Shown here: positions 1 through 10,055 of the stretch, piece by piece
How positions within the stretch are numbered: the stretch's first letter is position 1
How the letters are laid out: each line of letters starts with the position of its first letter
DNA from: Phaeoceros laevis
Taxonomy: Eukaryota; Anthocerotophyta; Anthocerotopsida; Notothyladales
Direction: 5' to 3'
Length of the DNA stretch: 34,979 bases
Assembly (NCBI GenBank): GCA_049999765.1
Contig: JBNGIQ010009157.1
Span: 209,745-244,723 of the forward strand
The notes under the pieces: model-generated
What the model saw: only the letters and a program-made list of their open reading frames with translations
Told to the model about the DNA's origin: nothing
Database searches by the model: none
Translations under genes and position numbers: made by a program

Positions 1-2
1 GT

Positions 3-170
3 GGTTACGCTTCTTCAACAGGTCTGCTCCTAATCTGCGTCGTCTCCTCAATGATCAAGCTCTTCGGCAAAAGGTTGTCTCCTGCTCCTAATCTGCGTCG
101 TCTCCTCAATGATCAAGCTCTTTGGCAAAAGGTTGTCTCCTACTTCACCACCATTGGTGATTACCTTTAA
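3..170 (+). other. Possible 3' end of a gene cut by the window edge
   Basis: One frame is open from base 3 to a TAA at about 168-170 and would encode about 55 residues ending in IGDYL. It runs through both copies of a 58-bp tandem duplication. Because 58 is not a multiple of three, the same peptide (around APNLRRLLNDQAL) is read in two different frames in the two copies. Reading a second frame in copy 1 and the first frame in copy 2 would give a single un-duplicated C-terminus. I do not recognise the family. This could be the damaged tail of a coding gene or a chance ORF. Confidence 0.2.
25..140. repeat. 58-bp tandem duplication, two copies
   Basis: Bases 25-82 and 83-140 are the same 58-bp unit (it begins TGCTCCTAATCTGCG) with one substitution, cttcgg versus ctttgg. 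The near identity implies a recent duplication. Confidence 0.9.
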
Positions 171-254
171 ACCTATTAGATTTACTGTTATATTCTCTCA
201 CCTAATTTGTTGTTTAGTTTCGTCATAGTCTTTATGGGTGCATACGCCTTATGA

Positions 255-276
255 TTAATAATAATAATAATAATAA
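255..276. repeat. TAA trinucleotide microsatellite
   Basis: About seven uninterrupted TAA units in an AT-rich stretch. It lies downstream of the 3' end of the minus-strand GLY1 gene. Confidence 0.9.
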
Positions 277-398
277 TGGGATGGAAAAAAAATTCTTTTC
301 AAAAAATGATGAATAATACATTTCACAGAGGAAGGGAGGGCATAAAAAGACACAATTGTACCTACTAGCTAGATTAGCTAGATACCCTAGAGTCTAGA

Positions 399-1955
399 CT
401 AGACTTCTTCAACCTGCGGGAGGCTCATGAGCGCCAGCACGGCCGTCTTGGGCGTCAGCTGGTTGTCCAGGATGCGCGCCACCGCGGTCAGCACCGGCAA
501 CTGCACGCGGTACTTTCTGGCCAACGCCACGACGGCGCCCGCCGTGGCAACACCCTCCGCCACCTGGTTGTTCATGGACGCCAGAATGTCCTCCAGCTTC
601 TCCCCGGACCCCAACCGTACCCCCACCGAGCGGTTCCTCGACAGGCTGACGAAGCAGGTGAGCATGATGTCCCCGGTACCCGACAGCCCCGCCAATGTGG
701 CGGGCTTGGCGCCCATCTTCTCCGCCAGCCATCGAATCTCGCTGCACCCCTGCGCCACCAGCGCCGCCATGCAGTTGTTGCCCAGCTGCATGCCCTCCAC
801 GATGCCCGCCGCTATGGCCAGCACGTTCTTGAGCGCGCCCGCCATCTCCACCCCCACCACGTCCCCGCTGGTGCTCACGCGCAGGTAGCGCGACGCCAGC
901 AGCTGCTGCGCGGCGCGCGCCAGGTCGCGGTCCTTGGAGGCGGCCACCATGGCCGTGGGCAGGCAGTCCATGAGCTCGATGGAGAAGCTGGGGCCCGAGA
1001 GCACGGCCACCGGCTGCCGGGGGTTGCCCAGCGCGCGCGGTATCAGCTGCGACATCATCTCCATGCTGCTCACTTCCAGGCCCTTGCTCACGGACAGCAC
1101 CGGGAGGGTGGCCGGGACGTGCTCCGCGATGGACCGCAGGAACGCCGCGCTGTGCTGCACCGGCACCGCGTGAACCGAGTAGTCCGCGCCGCGCAGTGCC
1201 TCCCTAGCGTCCGTGGTGGCCACCACGTTGGCGGGCAGGGTGTGGCGCGGGAAGTAGCGCGGGTTGGTGTGCGCGCTGTTGATGGAGCGGCACACCTCCG
1301 CGTCGCGCAGTAGCACCGTCACCTCCATGTCCGCCTTGTTCCGGGCCAGCATCACCGCCATGGCCGTGCCGAAGGAGCCGCCTCCCAGCACCGCCACCTT
1401 CTTGGTAGTCCGCAGGGCGTGCGTCTCCCGCCGCGCGTTCAGCGTCTGCCATGACCGCGACCACCGCACCAGCTTCTCCCACGCCGTCCGCACGATCTTG
1501 CTCTCCTCCTCCGACCTGTACAGCACCACAGGATTCAAGGCAGCACCACCAGCACCAGGCCTCGAAGAAGAAGTCGAAGCAACGGTGCCAGTGGCGATGG
1601 CGGAGGAGGAAACCAGGCCTCCTACTCCTCCTAGGGTTACAGCTGCAACAGGCCGCTCCACGTCTGATGCTGCTGAGATGGCAGACGAGGAAATGCAGGC
1701 AGCAGCAGCAGCAGCAGCAGCTCCTCCTCCCCCTGCCTTGGTAGGGGCGTAAACCCTAGCACCAAGACCTGGAGCCTCCTTCTCCTCCGCTGTGGCGGAT
1801 TCTACCTCGGCAGCCGCGTTGGAGATGATCCTCAAGCTTGCCGCCCTACGCTGCCCTGCCGCTTCAACTCTGCTGGAAGGAAATGGATGCCATGCTCCTC
1901 CTCCGCCATTTGTTGCAGACCAAGCCTGCAACATCGCTTCCACTCCTAGCCACAA
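399..1955 (-). CDS. GLY1: Plastidial NAD-dependent glycerol-3-phosphate dehydrogenase
   Basis: A 518-residue enzyme that reduces dihydroxyacetone phosphate to glycerol-3-phosphate, the backbone for the plastid (prokaryotic) glycerolipid pathway. The Rossmann motif KVAVLGGGSFGTAMA is at residues 186-200. VSKGLE (K291) and GALKN (K376) carry the expected lysines, SRNR at 439-442 is the substrate loop, and the C-terminus LPQVEEV matches plant GLY1/SFD1. The segment AWEKLVRWSRSW before the NAD domain is typical of the plastid isoform. Residues 1-140 are Ala/Ser/Gly-rich, fitting a transit peptide with low-complexity spacer; a CAG/CTG run at about 1700-1721 encodes polyalanine. Met8 is an alternative start. 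The whole gene is one uninterrupted frame, whereas I recall several introns in angiosperm GLY1. Function is highly likely; the exact N-terminus is uncertain. Confidence 0.93.
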   Translation of the reverse strand: MWLGVEAMLQAWSATNGGGGAWHPFPSSRVEAAGQRRAASLRIISNAAAEVESATAEEKEAPGLGARVYAPTKAGGGGAAAAAAAACISSSAISAASDVERPVAAVTLGGVGGLVSSSAIATGTVASTSSSRPGAGGAALNPVVLYRSEEESKIVRTAWEKLVRWSRSWQTLNARRETHALRTTKKVAVLGGGSFGTAMAVMLARNKADMEVTVLLRDAEVCRSINSAHTNPRYFPRHTLPANVVATTDAREALRGADYSVHAVPVQHSAAFLRSIAEHVPATLPVLSVSKGLEVSSMEMMSQLIPRALGNPRQPVAVLSGPSFSIELMDCLPTAMVAASKDRDLARAAQQLLASRYLRVSTSGDVVGVEMAGALKNVLAIAAGIVEGMQLGNNCMAALVAQGCSEIRWLAEKMGAKPATLAGLSGTGDIMLTCFVSLSRNRSVGVRLGSGEKLEDILASMNNQVAEGVATAGAVVALARKYRVQLPVLTAVARILDNQLTPKTAVLALMSLPQVEEV

Positions 1956-4017
1956 TCAACAGAAGAGCGGCAGCAGCAGCAACAGCAGGAGGCTGCCTGT
2001 CCCGCCAGGTTTAGGTTGTGAAGCGTAGTCTCGGCCAGATCGCCGTGCCGTCTCATCACTGCTGCTCCTGCTGATCGCGCATGGCACCACCGCAGCCTCG
2101 CTCTCATGGCGCCCGTCCGGCGGCAGGAGAGCAATCAGGCCAGGCGCATTCGAGCCGGAAGCAACCCGGAAGCCTCGGGAATGGCTACGCTTGCTACTTG
2201 TGGACGTCCCTTGCTTTTTGTTGTGAAGACACTCCCTTGCTTCGTGTCCAGCATCGGAGCCCTCGTGCCTTATCCTGCCAAAAAGCGGAGCATGCGAGAA
2301 AAATTTGTCAACAGTGCAAGATCAGCTTGTGGAGTTCAGCATCCTATCAGATTGGTGGTCCGATACGCCGGCTCCATCTACCAATGAAATAGTCGGAAGA
2401 GGACAAGTACAGTAACACGCAAGCCCTAATGCAACAGCACCGCTGTGGCATATGCCGTCTTTGCGTGGAAAGAGCTCTTTCGACATGTTTTGGTTGTGCC
2501 AGCAGGATGGACGCCGTCGGATTTGGTCCCTTCTCCTGAATAGAGGTAGATGCAAAGATAGCAGAATGGAATGGACGCAACCATTTAGGTTGCGTTCTTC
2601 CCCAGCCGATCGGTCTCGTGTGTATAGTTTCCAAGCTGGAATCCCCACTGCCAAGCACACGTAGTTGTCCGTTGCTGCTGGCGCTGCGTTTGACGAAGAA
2701 TTCTTCTGTGACATCCTCGACAGTGCTCATCAAGACAGATTTTCATCCATCCGGGCAGAGACATGAGTACTCGCTTCAAGCTCGGGTTCCTTTCATGTTT
2801 CTGTTCAGTTTTTGCAACATGAGGAAATGTTTTGCTTTGTGAGATGTCTGCCTTGTCCCGGAATGCAGGTGTTCACTGGTACCATCCAACAGCTGAGGGG
2901 CTTGCACCTTTTTAGGGTTTTCTTGGGATGGAAGAGTACCAGCATGCTGGACGTGCTGTCCGGTTGCAAAGCCAAGAAGCTGGATGTGTTCATCTCCTGG
3001 CGCCCTGATTCCATCGTGCAGCTAGTCGGCTTGCACCATTTCTAGGGTTTTCTTGGTGCTGCAAGACCAGCGAGGTCTAACCCAGTGTGCTGCACGTTCT
3101 GGCCAGCAGCAGAGCCAAGAGCCTGGCCTTGGTATGCAACCGTCCATCCCTGACGATGTTTCTCACGGGGATCCTATGGACGTTTGTTGTAGACTCGGCA
3201 TTCGCTGTGCTGCTGGCCAGGATGTCCAGCCTCCGGGATATCTCAGTCTGCTATGAGACACAGGGGTTAGCAGCCTGCTGGTGATTAGGGCAGAGCAGTT
3301 TGTAGCTTGTCTGAATGGAACAGGGCAGTTTGTGCTAGCGAGCTAGTCTGAACAGTTCACCCTTTTTCGTGGGGAAAGCCTGGGAGGCCGTAGGATGGAC
3401 GATTCCAGTTTCTTTTGCTCGTTTCGTCCACATTTAGTGTCTAGCGAGCTTGTTTAGAATTGAAACGCCTTTGGTTTTGGTCCTAAGTAGCTTGTATCCA
3501 CCAGTTGTCGCCCTGAGAAACGTGAGGTGTCAAGAGCCCACACATAGTTCAGTTAGGCATGTGGACCATGGAAGATCGAGCGTGTTGGTGAAGTGATCGC
3601 TTCCGTCACGCACAAGGGCAAGACCGTACAAGGCAACATACATAGCATGTCATGTCATGTACAATGTGCGTGCAAGTGTGCAGGTTGGTCGGCATGATCA
3701 TTATGAGATTCGGATGCATCCGATGCAGGCTTTCACCTAGCAGTACGTACAGTACTCTAGTTGGGTGTCAGATGATGAGTAATTAAAGTTGGGTTCCTCG
3801 AGCTCGCTGTGCGGTCATTGCCACAATTTGGCTTGATTTGCTGTGTGATCATTTGCTCGTCCTTGATTCCCATCCACGTAGATTTCAATCCAGTGCATAT
3901 TGCAATTTGGACAAGGCTTGTTGATACATGTAACTTGATGGCTTCCCCTAATAAATAGCATCCAACAAAGGTGTTGCCTTTTTACCTATTGATAATAGGC
4001 AGACGTCATGTATCTAA

Positions 4018-4101
4018 GGGCTCGTTTTGTTCCTGGCCAGCATTTATTGAGGTGAGTACCAAGTAGGACCTGATTGCAGTCCAAAAGGAATGCAAAACGA
4101 A
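4018..4101. mobile_element. Possible degenerate 84-bp Tourist-like MITE
   Basis: The left end reads GGGCTCGTTTTGTTCC after a TAA (4015-4017). The right end, GGAATGCAAAACGAA, precedes another TAA (4102-4104). The ends are imperfect inverted repeats sharing TCGTTTTG and TTCC. A GGGCTCGTTT start and TAA duplication resemble Harbinger/Tourist MITEs, but the match is short and gapped. Confidence 0.25.
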
Positions 4102-4841
4102 TAACGTCCAGGGCCGGTTGGTGGATGTCTGGCTCGTCACAAGAGGGCCCCATGCCCCTGACAGAAATCTGTGAAATAAAGCCTGGGCCTGGGCCCGGGC
4201 CCTGCATGCTAAAGAGCTAACCGGAACAATGGAGTTCTCAAGATCATGAACTTACACACACGTGCGGCTTACCTCCACCCATGCTCGCATGCCATGGTGA
4301 GGAATGGCCTAACCCTTGCGCCCTTTTGCTCTCCATGATACGTACGCCCATGTCGTATGGTATACATACTCTTTCCCATACGCCCAGCATGCCCACTGCG
4401 CGCGGGGGCATTAGGCCATTAGGCTCTACCACAGGTCCAGCAAGTGGAATCCGAGCAAGTGGCTCTTATCTTCACGATGGACCGCATGAACACCGCGGTC
4501 ATGGCATGGCATGGCATGTACGCATACGACATGTGTGAGCCACCGCCATGCCATGGCTAGAGATGCCAAGGGCATGGCCAGAGGTAGGGCCCACTTGCTC
4601 GGTCGCGCGTGTGTACTAATTATTTTCCGAACTCCGTTGTTCGGCAAAAGCTATAAAGCAAAAGAGTCTGTAAAATGCCAGAAAAGCAGTGTAGAAAACA
4701 TGTGATGACATGTTCCACATTTTGCCAGGCTGCGCTGGCAGGATGGCTAGCTGGCAAGCAGGATCTACAGAGACGGGAAAATCTTCAGACTCGACAATGC
4801 CAGCCTACGTCACCAACTAGCCTCTTGGTCTCTACACTTGC

Positions 4842-4871
4842 TGGCTGGCTGGCTGGCGGGCTGGCTGGCTT
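4842..4871. repeat. TGGC tetranucleotide microsatellite
   Basis: Repeated TGGC units with one TGGCGGGC interruption; adjacent bases continue as TTGCC-type degenerate units. Confidence 0.8.
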
Positions 4872-5220
4872 GCCTTGCCCTGCTTCTTTATAGAGATAGA
4901 ATTTGATGTTTGTAATTGGTTACTGTTTCAGTAGAAACAGGAACTTCACGACAAAGGTAACTCCTCCAACACAAGGCTACTTCAACCATAAATTAAGTAG
5001 CTCGAGGGAAACAGCCATTCAACTCTGACCTGTCTGGCTGGGAAAGCAGCCGCAAAAGCGAATCCCCAGCCCACCAGATAGAAGAGGTGGGTGCCGCTCA
5101 CGATGAGCAATCAAACAAGCAATCACGGAGGACTGAATGAATGACTGATCCTCTGCATGACCTGATGGTTGAATGAGCGACTGTGAGGTCTCTCCAAGAA
5201 AACCATTCCTTTGAAATAAC

Positions 5221-8193
5221 TTACGATGAAGACTTGTTGTCGTCTTCCACAAGCGGCTTGATGAGCTCCAGGATCTGAATGACTTCCGCCATGGAAGGCC
5301 TATGGGTGGGAATTTGCGAGGTGCAGATGAGGCCCAGCTTGATGACCGGCAGCACCTCGTCCTCGGCGTAGTAGTAGAGCTCGGGGTCGACGGCCAATAG
5401 CGGGGTGCCCTGCTCCAGCAGCGTCCGCATGCTGTCGGCCAACACCACCACATCGTCCTCGGCATACTCCACAGGCCTTCGCCCGGTCACCAGCTCCAGC
5501 AGCAGCACCCCGAAGCCGTACACGTCGCACTTCTCATTGATGCGCACGCTCTGGCACGCGAACTCGGGCGCCATGTAGCCCAGCGCACTCTGGAACTTGC
5601 TGCTCATCACATACGTGTCCAGCACCGGGAGCAGCTTGGCCAGGCCTGAGTCGGAGATGCGCGGCTCGTCGTGGTCCCCCAGCAGGATGTTGCTGCTCTT
5701 GACGTCGTAGTGAATGATCGGGGCCGGGCGTTGGGAGTGGTGAAGGTGCGCCAGCCCCAGCGCGGTGCCCATGGCGATGCGGAAGCGGCTGGGCCAGTCC
5801 AGAACGGGCTCCCCGGCGCCTCGCTCGTGCAGGCGGCTGTACAGATTGCCCCCGCCCACGTAGTCGTAGATGAGCAGCTGCACCTGCTTGCTCCAGTAGT
5901 AGCCCTGCAGCGCCACGATGTGCTGGTGCCGCACCTTCCCCAGCATCCCCACCTCCCGCTCGAACTCCTCCTGCGACTTCACCAGCCCCGCCACCGCAAG
6001 CTTCTTCACTGCCACTGGCTGCCCGTCCGGGAGCACCGCCCTGTACACCGTGCCGAAGGCTCCTCTCCCGATCTCGCAGTCCTTGTTGATGAGCCCCCGC
6101 ACCGCCGCCAGCCAGCCTTCGGTACGGGCCTCGCCCTTGCGGGGGAACATCACCAGCTTCCCCATGGCCAGGTCCGGGCTGTTGCCCGACTCCGTGGGAC
6201 TGTCCACGGTGAGCACGGCTCCCCCGGCCGCCCTGTCGCGCCTCTGCTGTTCCCGGATGCTGCACAGGGTCACCACCACCACCCCCATTGCCACAGCCGC
6301 AGCAACGCAAATGGCCACCAGCGCCGAAACGCTGATGGCCTTCGTCCGTCCCCTCCTCACCACGCCTCCCTCCTGAGTGCCTACTCCGTTCAAATCCTCG
6401 CAGGAGACGTTGATGGCGCTGCCGCACAGCCCCGCATTCCCTGTGTAGAACACGGTGGTGTTCACATTGCCAGAGGCGAAGACGCCTCCGTCCGGAATGC
6501 GGCCCTCCAGCCGGTTGTTGGACACGTTGATCATCGCCAGGTTAGGCAGCTGCCCGAGCTCCGGAGGGATGGCCCCCGACAGGCTGTTGTAGGAGACGTC
6601 CAGCCAGTGCAGGCGGGAGAGATTGCCCAGGGAGGAGGGTATGCTGCCGCTCAGATTGTTCACGGACAGGTCCAGTTCCTCCAGGAGGCCGCAACCCCCG
6701 AGCTCCATGGGGATGGGCCCCGACAGGTCGTTGTCGTTGAGGTAGAGCTCCACCAGCTGAGTGTTCTTCCCAAGGTCACCCGGAACGCTGCCGTTGAAGG
6801 TGTTGTTGCTGAGGTCGAGAGTCCGGAGAAACTCCAAGTTGCCAATCTCCGGCGGGATGACGGAGGACAAGGAGTTGCCGGACACCAGCAAGCTCACGAG
6901 CGCAAGACAATTTCCGATATCCGCCGGCATACGCCCTGTGAGGCGGTTCTGGGACAGATCCAGCGCCTGCAACGACTCGCAATTCCCAAACGAGGTAGTC
7001 ATGGACAGCAGGTTGTGGGAGAGATTCAACACCTGCAAGTTGGACGTGATCAAGTCCGAGGCAATAGGCCCTGTGAACCTGTTAAGACTCAGGTCGGCAT
7101 TCGACAGCGCAAGGCTCCCTAGTGCGGTAGGGAGGCTGCCTGTGAGCTGGTTGTCGGACAGGAACAGCCTCTGGAGCGAATGAAGCAGGCCCAGGCCCGA
7201 GGGGAGCTGCCCGGCGAGCAAGTTCCCTGCCAGGTCCAGCGTCGTCAGGGATGTGAGGCTGCCAATCCAGACCGGAATCATCCCTTCCACACGGTTCCCC
7301 CGCAGATTTAGTACCCGAAGAGCAGACAGGCCTCGGAAGTCCGGCAGATAACCATCAAGGGCATTGAAGCTCACATCCAGCACTTCCAGCTCCACAACAC
7401 TGCCCAAGCCAGCAGGCAGAGCCCCGGTCAGATAATTCTCCGTCAGCCACAGCTCCGTCAGATTGACCAGCGCCGATATCGTCTCCGGGATGCCCCCCGC
7501 CAGCTCGTTGTACGAGGCATCCGCAACCTGCAACTGCCCCAGCCTCCCAATTTCATCGTCCAGCCCCCCAGAAATTCTGTTCCTAGACAAGTTGAAGTGA
7601 CTAAGCATGGGGCAAGCATAGAACTCCGGGGGAATGCTTCCCAACATCTCGTTCCTGGCCACAGAAATAGACCGCAGCGTGTCCCTGTTTGTGCTAAAAA
7701 TCCCCGCAGGCAGCTCCCCTGAAAAGGCATTGAACGAGAGGTCAAGCACCTCCAGACTCCCGTTCCCAAACACGGCGGGGACAGGGCCGGACAAGGCATT
7801 GCCGCTGAGGTTGACGCTCCTGAGAGCTGGAATTCGAGCCACCGTATCCGGAAACCTGCCGGAGAAATTGTTCCTGGAGAGTGACAGAGTCTTCAGCTCC
7901 ACCAGGTCCGCCAGGGTCTGCTCGATAGGGCCGGACAGAGACATGCCGTCCAGGCGCAGCTCCGACACCATCCGGGTTCCCTGATCGCACACCACTCCCG
8001 TCCACAGGCACGGCGTGGGGTCCAGCGGGTTCCAGGAGCTGAGTGCCGAGGAATTGGTAAGCCCCGCCTTGAACACCAGTAGAGACAGCACCTCCATGTA
8101 GGTCGTGGAAGGAGCCCTGGCCCCGGACACCGCCATCAGCAGCGCCAGGCTCCACGCCACCAGCACCGCCATCAGCCACGGCCCCATCCTCAT
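5221..8193 (-). CDS. LRR receptor-like kinase, IRK/PXC2 type
   Basis: A 990-residue single-pass receptor kinase in one uninterrupted frame. The start chosen is the ATG at 8193, because MRMGPWLMAVLVAWSLALLM is a clean signal peptide; the frame stays open to an ATG at 8268, which would put 25 basic residues in front. Order of parts: LRRNT with SSWNPLDPTPCLWTGVVC; about 20 LRRs (residues about 75-575) with many LSGxIP/LxGxLP motifs; the cap NAGLCG; a membrane span at about 620-647; then a kinase with P-loop GRGAFGTVYR (709-718), VAVKK lysine (K730), catalytic loop HYDVKSSN (D830), DSG in place of DFG (D848), and YMAPEFACQ. The segments PVEYAEDDVVVL and IKLGLICTSQIPTHRPSM are hallmarks of the IRK/PXC2 subfamily. 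The ligand is unknown. HYD lacks the RD arginine and DSG lacks the phenylalanine, so activity may be weak or atypical. Confidence 0.93.
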   Translation of the reverse strand: MRMGPWLMAVLVAWSLALLMAVSGARAPSTTYMEVLSLLVFKAGLTNSSALSSWNPLDPTPCLWTGVVCDQGTRMVSELRLDGMSLSGPIEQTLADLVELKTLSLSRNNFSGRFPDTVARIPALRSVNLSGNALSGPVPAVFGNGSLEVLDLSFNAFSGELPAGIFSTNRDTLRSISVARNEMLGSIPPEFYACPMLSHFNLSRNRISGGLDDEIGRLGQLQVADASYNELAGGIPETISALVNLTELWLTENYLTGALPAGLGSVVELEVLDVSFNALDGYLPDFRGLSALRVLNLRGNRVEGMIPVWIGSLTSLTTLDLAGNLLAGQLPSGLGLLHSLQRLFLSDNQLTGSLPTALGSLALSNADLSLNRFTGPIASDLITSNLQVLNLSHNLLSMTTSFGNCESLQALDLSQNRLTGRMPADIGNCLALVSLLVSGNSLSSVIPPEIGNLEFLRTLDLSNNTFNGSVPGDLGKNTQLVELYLNDNDLSGPIPMELGGCGLLEELDLSVNNLSGSIPSSLGNLSRLHWLDVSYNSLSGAIPPELGQLPNLAMINVSNNRLEGRIPDGGVFASGNVNTTVFYTGNAGLCGSAINVSCEDLNGVGTQEGGVVRRGRTKAISVSALVAICVAAAVAMGVVVVTLCSIREQQRRDRAAGGAVLTVDSPTESGNSPDLAMGKLVMFPRKGEARTEGWLAAVRGLINKDCEIGRGAFGTVYRAVLPDGQPVAVKKLAVAGLVKSQEEFEREVGMLGKVRHQHIVALQGYYWSKQVQLLIYDYVGGGNLYSRLHERGAGEPVLDWPSRFRIAMGTALGLAHLHHSQRPAPIIHYDVKSSNILLGDHDEPRISDSGLAKLLPVLDTYVMSSKFQSALGYMAPEFACQSVRINEKCDVYGFGVLLLELVTGRRPVEYAEDDVVVLADSMRTLLEQGTPLLAVDPELYYYAEDEVLPVIKLGLICTSQIPTHRPSMAEVIQILELIKPLVEDDNKSSS

Positions 8194-10055
8194 CTTCGTC
8201 TTCCTCCTCTGCCCTACCCTATCCAATGTAGTCCGTCTGCAGGCAAATGCGCGGCATGAGGAGGACACACCCCCCGCTGCTGCTCCTCACAGCGGCAGCC
8301 GCGGCTGCTGCCTGCCATTTTCCTCTCCCTCTCTCTCCCACACTCCCTCCCCTCCCCTGCCTGATTGAGCTGCACACCAGCACTACTTCCCCCCTGGCCC
8401 GCGGCCTCTTCCCCCCTTTTCCGCCATCACGCCTGGCCTGCAGAAAGAGTAAGGGAGAGGCGGGGAGGAGCACACGCTGAGGCTCCGACAGCGGCAGAGG
8501 CAGGCATGCCTTGAATGCGCTCGCGGCTTAAGAGGTCACCCTCCTGCTGTCGCGGACAATGAGCGAGAAGAAAACGCTGAAGGTGGGAAAAGAAAGAGGG
8601 AGGGGGAATTGCACGGAGAGCCAGCCAACCCCAGCCGTGTCCACTTCCTTGCCTGGCCTTGTAGCCTGGACGACGTCGGAAGCCAGCGCGTCCATCGAGA
8701 AGCCTGTGCGTCTCTGACTCCCCCCTCCTCGCGCTGCCAAAGACCGTGTCAGAAAAAAACCTTTAGGAAGAAAGGACAACCATTATTTATTATGCGAGCG
8801 GGGCTGGTTGTCTGATCTCTCATAATAAGTATCTCCATAGTCCGGGGCAAAATCGATGTTTACACCCACCTGTACGTCGCCCAGGTTCAATAATTAGGGG
8901 CCTGGATGAAGAAGGCGTTTTTCATACTCCAGCTGTCTGTCGGTCAGTCGGTCAGTCCGTTCCTCCAGCAGCGATCTCGAGACGCAGTACGTTCGTTCTT
9001 ACGGAACTTTCAACATTTACTACGAGGGGTTGGAACTTTTTATCGTTTGACCGTTGAAGTTTAAACTCATACCAGCTACCAGCTTTAGACTGCATCATTG
9101 TCGGGTCTAATTTTAACGATATTGACGTTGTTATCTCTAGAGTCCTACTGGAGTACTGTACACACAATCTCGGGAACTGGTTCTTAAGAGTCTTAGTCCT
9201 GTCTCTGTGTAAGTTGTCGCAGTTCATGCTTTCTTCCACAAACAACAAAGAACACGAAATCCTCCCACTTCCCTTCTGCGGCTGGTGCCCTATCAGACTC
9301 TGGGCATATGAAATATTGCATGTGGCATCTGGAGTCTGAAGTGCCGTCTTCCTTGCAACCCCAGTACTATCTTGAGTACTACGAACTCCGGCGAGCCTTC
9401 TTAACCTGCCCAACTTCTTTTACTCCGTACCGCGTTCACAAAAAGGATCACACCCGAGAGCACATAGGCCCTCGTGGTTTTAGTGGCGAGTCTTGTTCCA
9501 CGGAAGCACTCAGAAACGAGATTCACCGCGGCACAACATTTACCAAATGGCATAGTTCGCACCATGTTTTGACACTAAGGCGCCACCAATGCTGTCTATA
9601 CTACGGTTCTAAACCATGGCCTCGAGTGTACCACCGGACATAATTCACGAAGGAGATGGGAACAGCTCGGCACAGTAGAGAACATAGTAGACCAACCTCT
9701 CTGTTCCGAACATTGTTTGACCAAAATGCGTCGCCAATAGGCAAATACCATGCTCGGAACAGCATTCATGCATCAAACACTCTGTTGCTTCAAGTAAGCT
9801 GCCACAGGGCGACCTGTTTCCCCAGGTAGTTGCCAAGTACTCAGTCAAATGTAAGCTGACCTCTCTGATGGCAAAACTCCAATGCTGATGTTTGCAGCAG
9901 ATGAAAGACCTGCCATTTGAAATGGCAATAAAGGAGACCAGTGCTTGCGAATGATTGATTTGCCATCTTCTCGGTACCACAGTCTGTTTGCTCTGGATTG
10001 CACGTCTGTAGGCAATGATCGTATGCGCTACCACTAGCCATACACAATCTGTGCA
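8194..10055. other. Spacer: LRR kinase 5' region and PPR 3' region
   Basis: Bases 8280-8450 are rich in C and T on the plus strand (CTCTCC, CCCTCC runs) and lie just upstream of the minus-strand kinase start, so they probably form its 5'UTR or core promoter. A short GTCGGTCAGT repeat sits near 8936-8958. The rest (about 8820-10055) holds only small ORFs without recognisable similarity; its right end is the PPR gene 3'UTR. Confidence 0.6.

Larger units (their letters stand above)
1956..5220. other. 3.3-kb spacer upstream of GLY1, downstream of the LRR kinase
   Basis: No recognisable gene on either strand. It contains the GLY1 promoter and 5'UTR (reading leftward) and the LRR kinase 3'UTR. Visible structure: a diverged direct repeat of about 35 bp at about 2895-2930 and 3024-3059, each copy with a telo-box-like TAGGGTTTTC; a short GC palindrome near 4188-4203; CATGG-rich stretches at 4500-4560; a TGGC microsatellite at 4842-4871; and a possible 84-bp MITE at 4018-4101. 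ORFs of 60-130 codons occur but overlap one another in several frames and match nothing I know. Confidence 0.6.

Noticed and set aside
2322-2733. Two overlapping 128-130-codon minus-strand ORFs
   Set aside because: They overlap in different frames, have no family resemblance, and lie in the GLY1 upstream region.
5671-7122. 483-codon ORF antisense to the LRR kinase
   Set aside because: Same cause: low stop density opposite GC-rich codons. No domain is visible.
9308-9643. 111-codon plus-strand ORF
   Set aside because: Sequence is rich in His/Cys/Arg/Tyr with no domain; likely chance.
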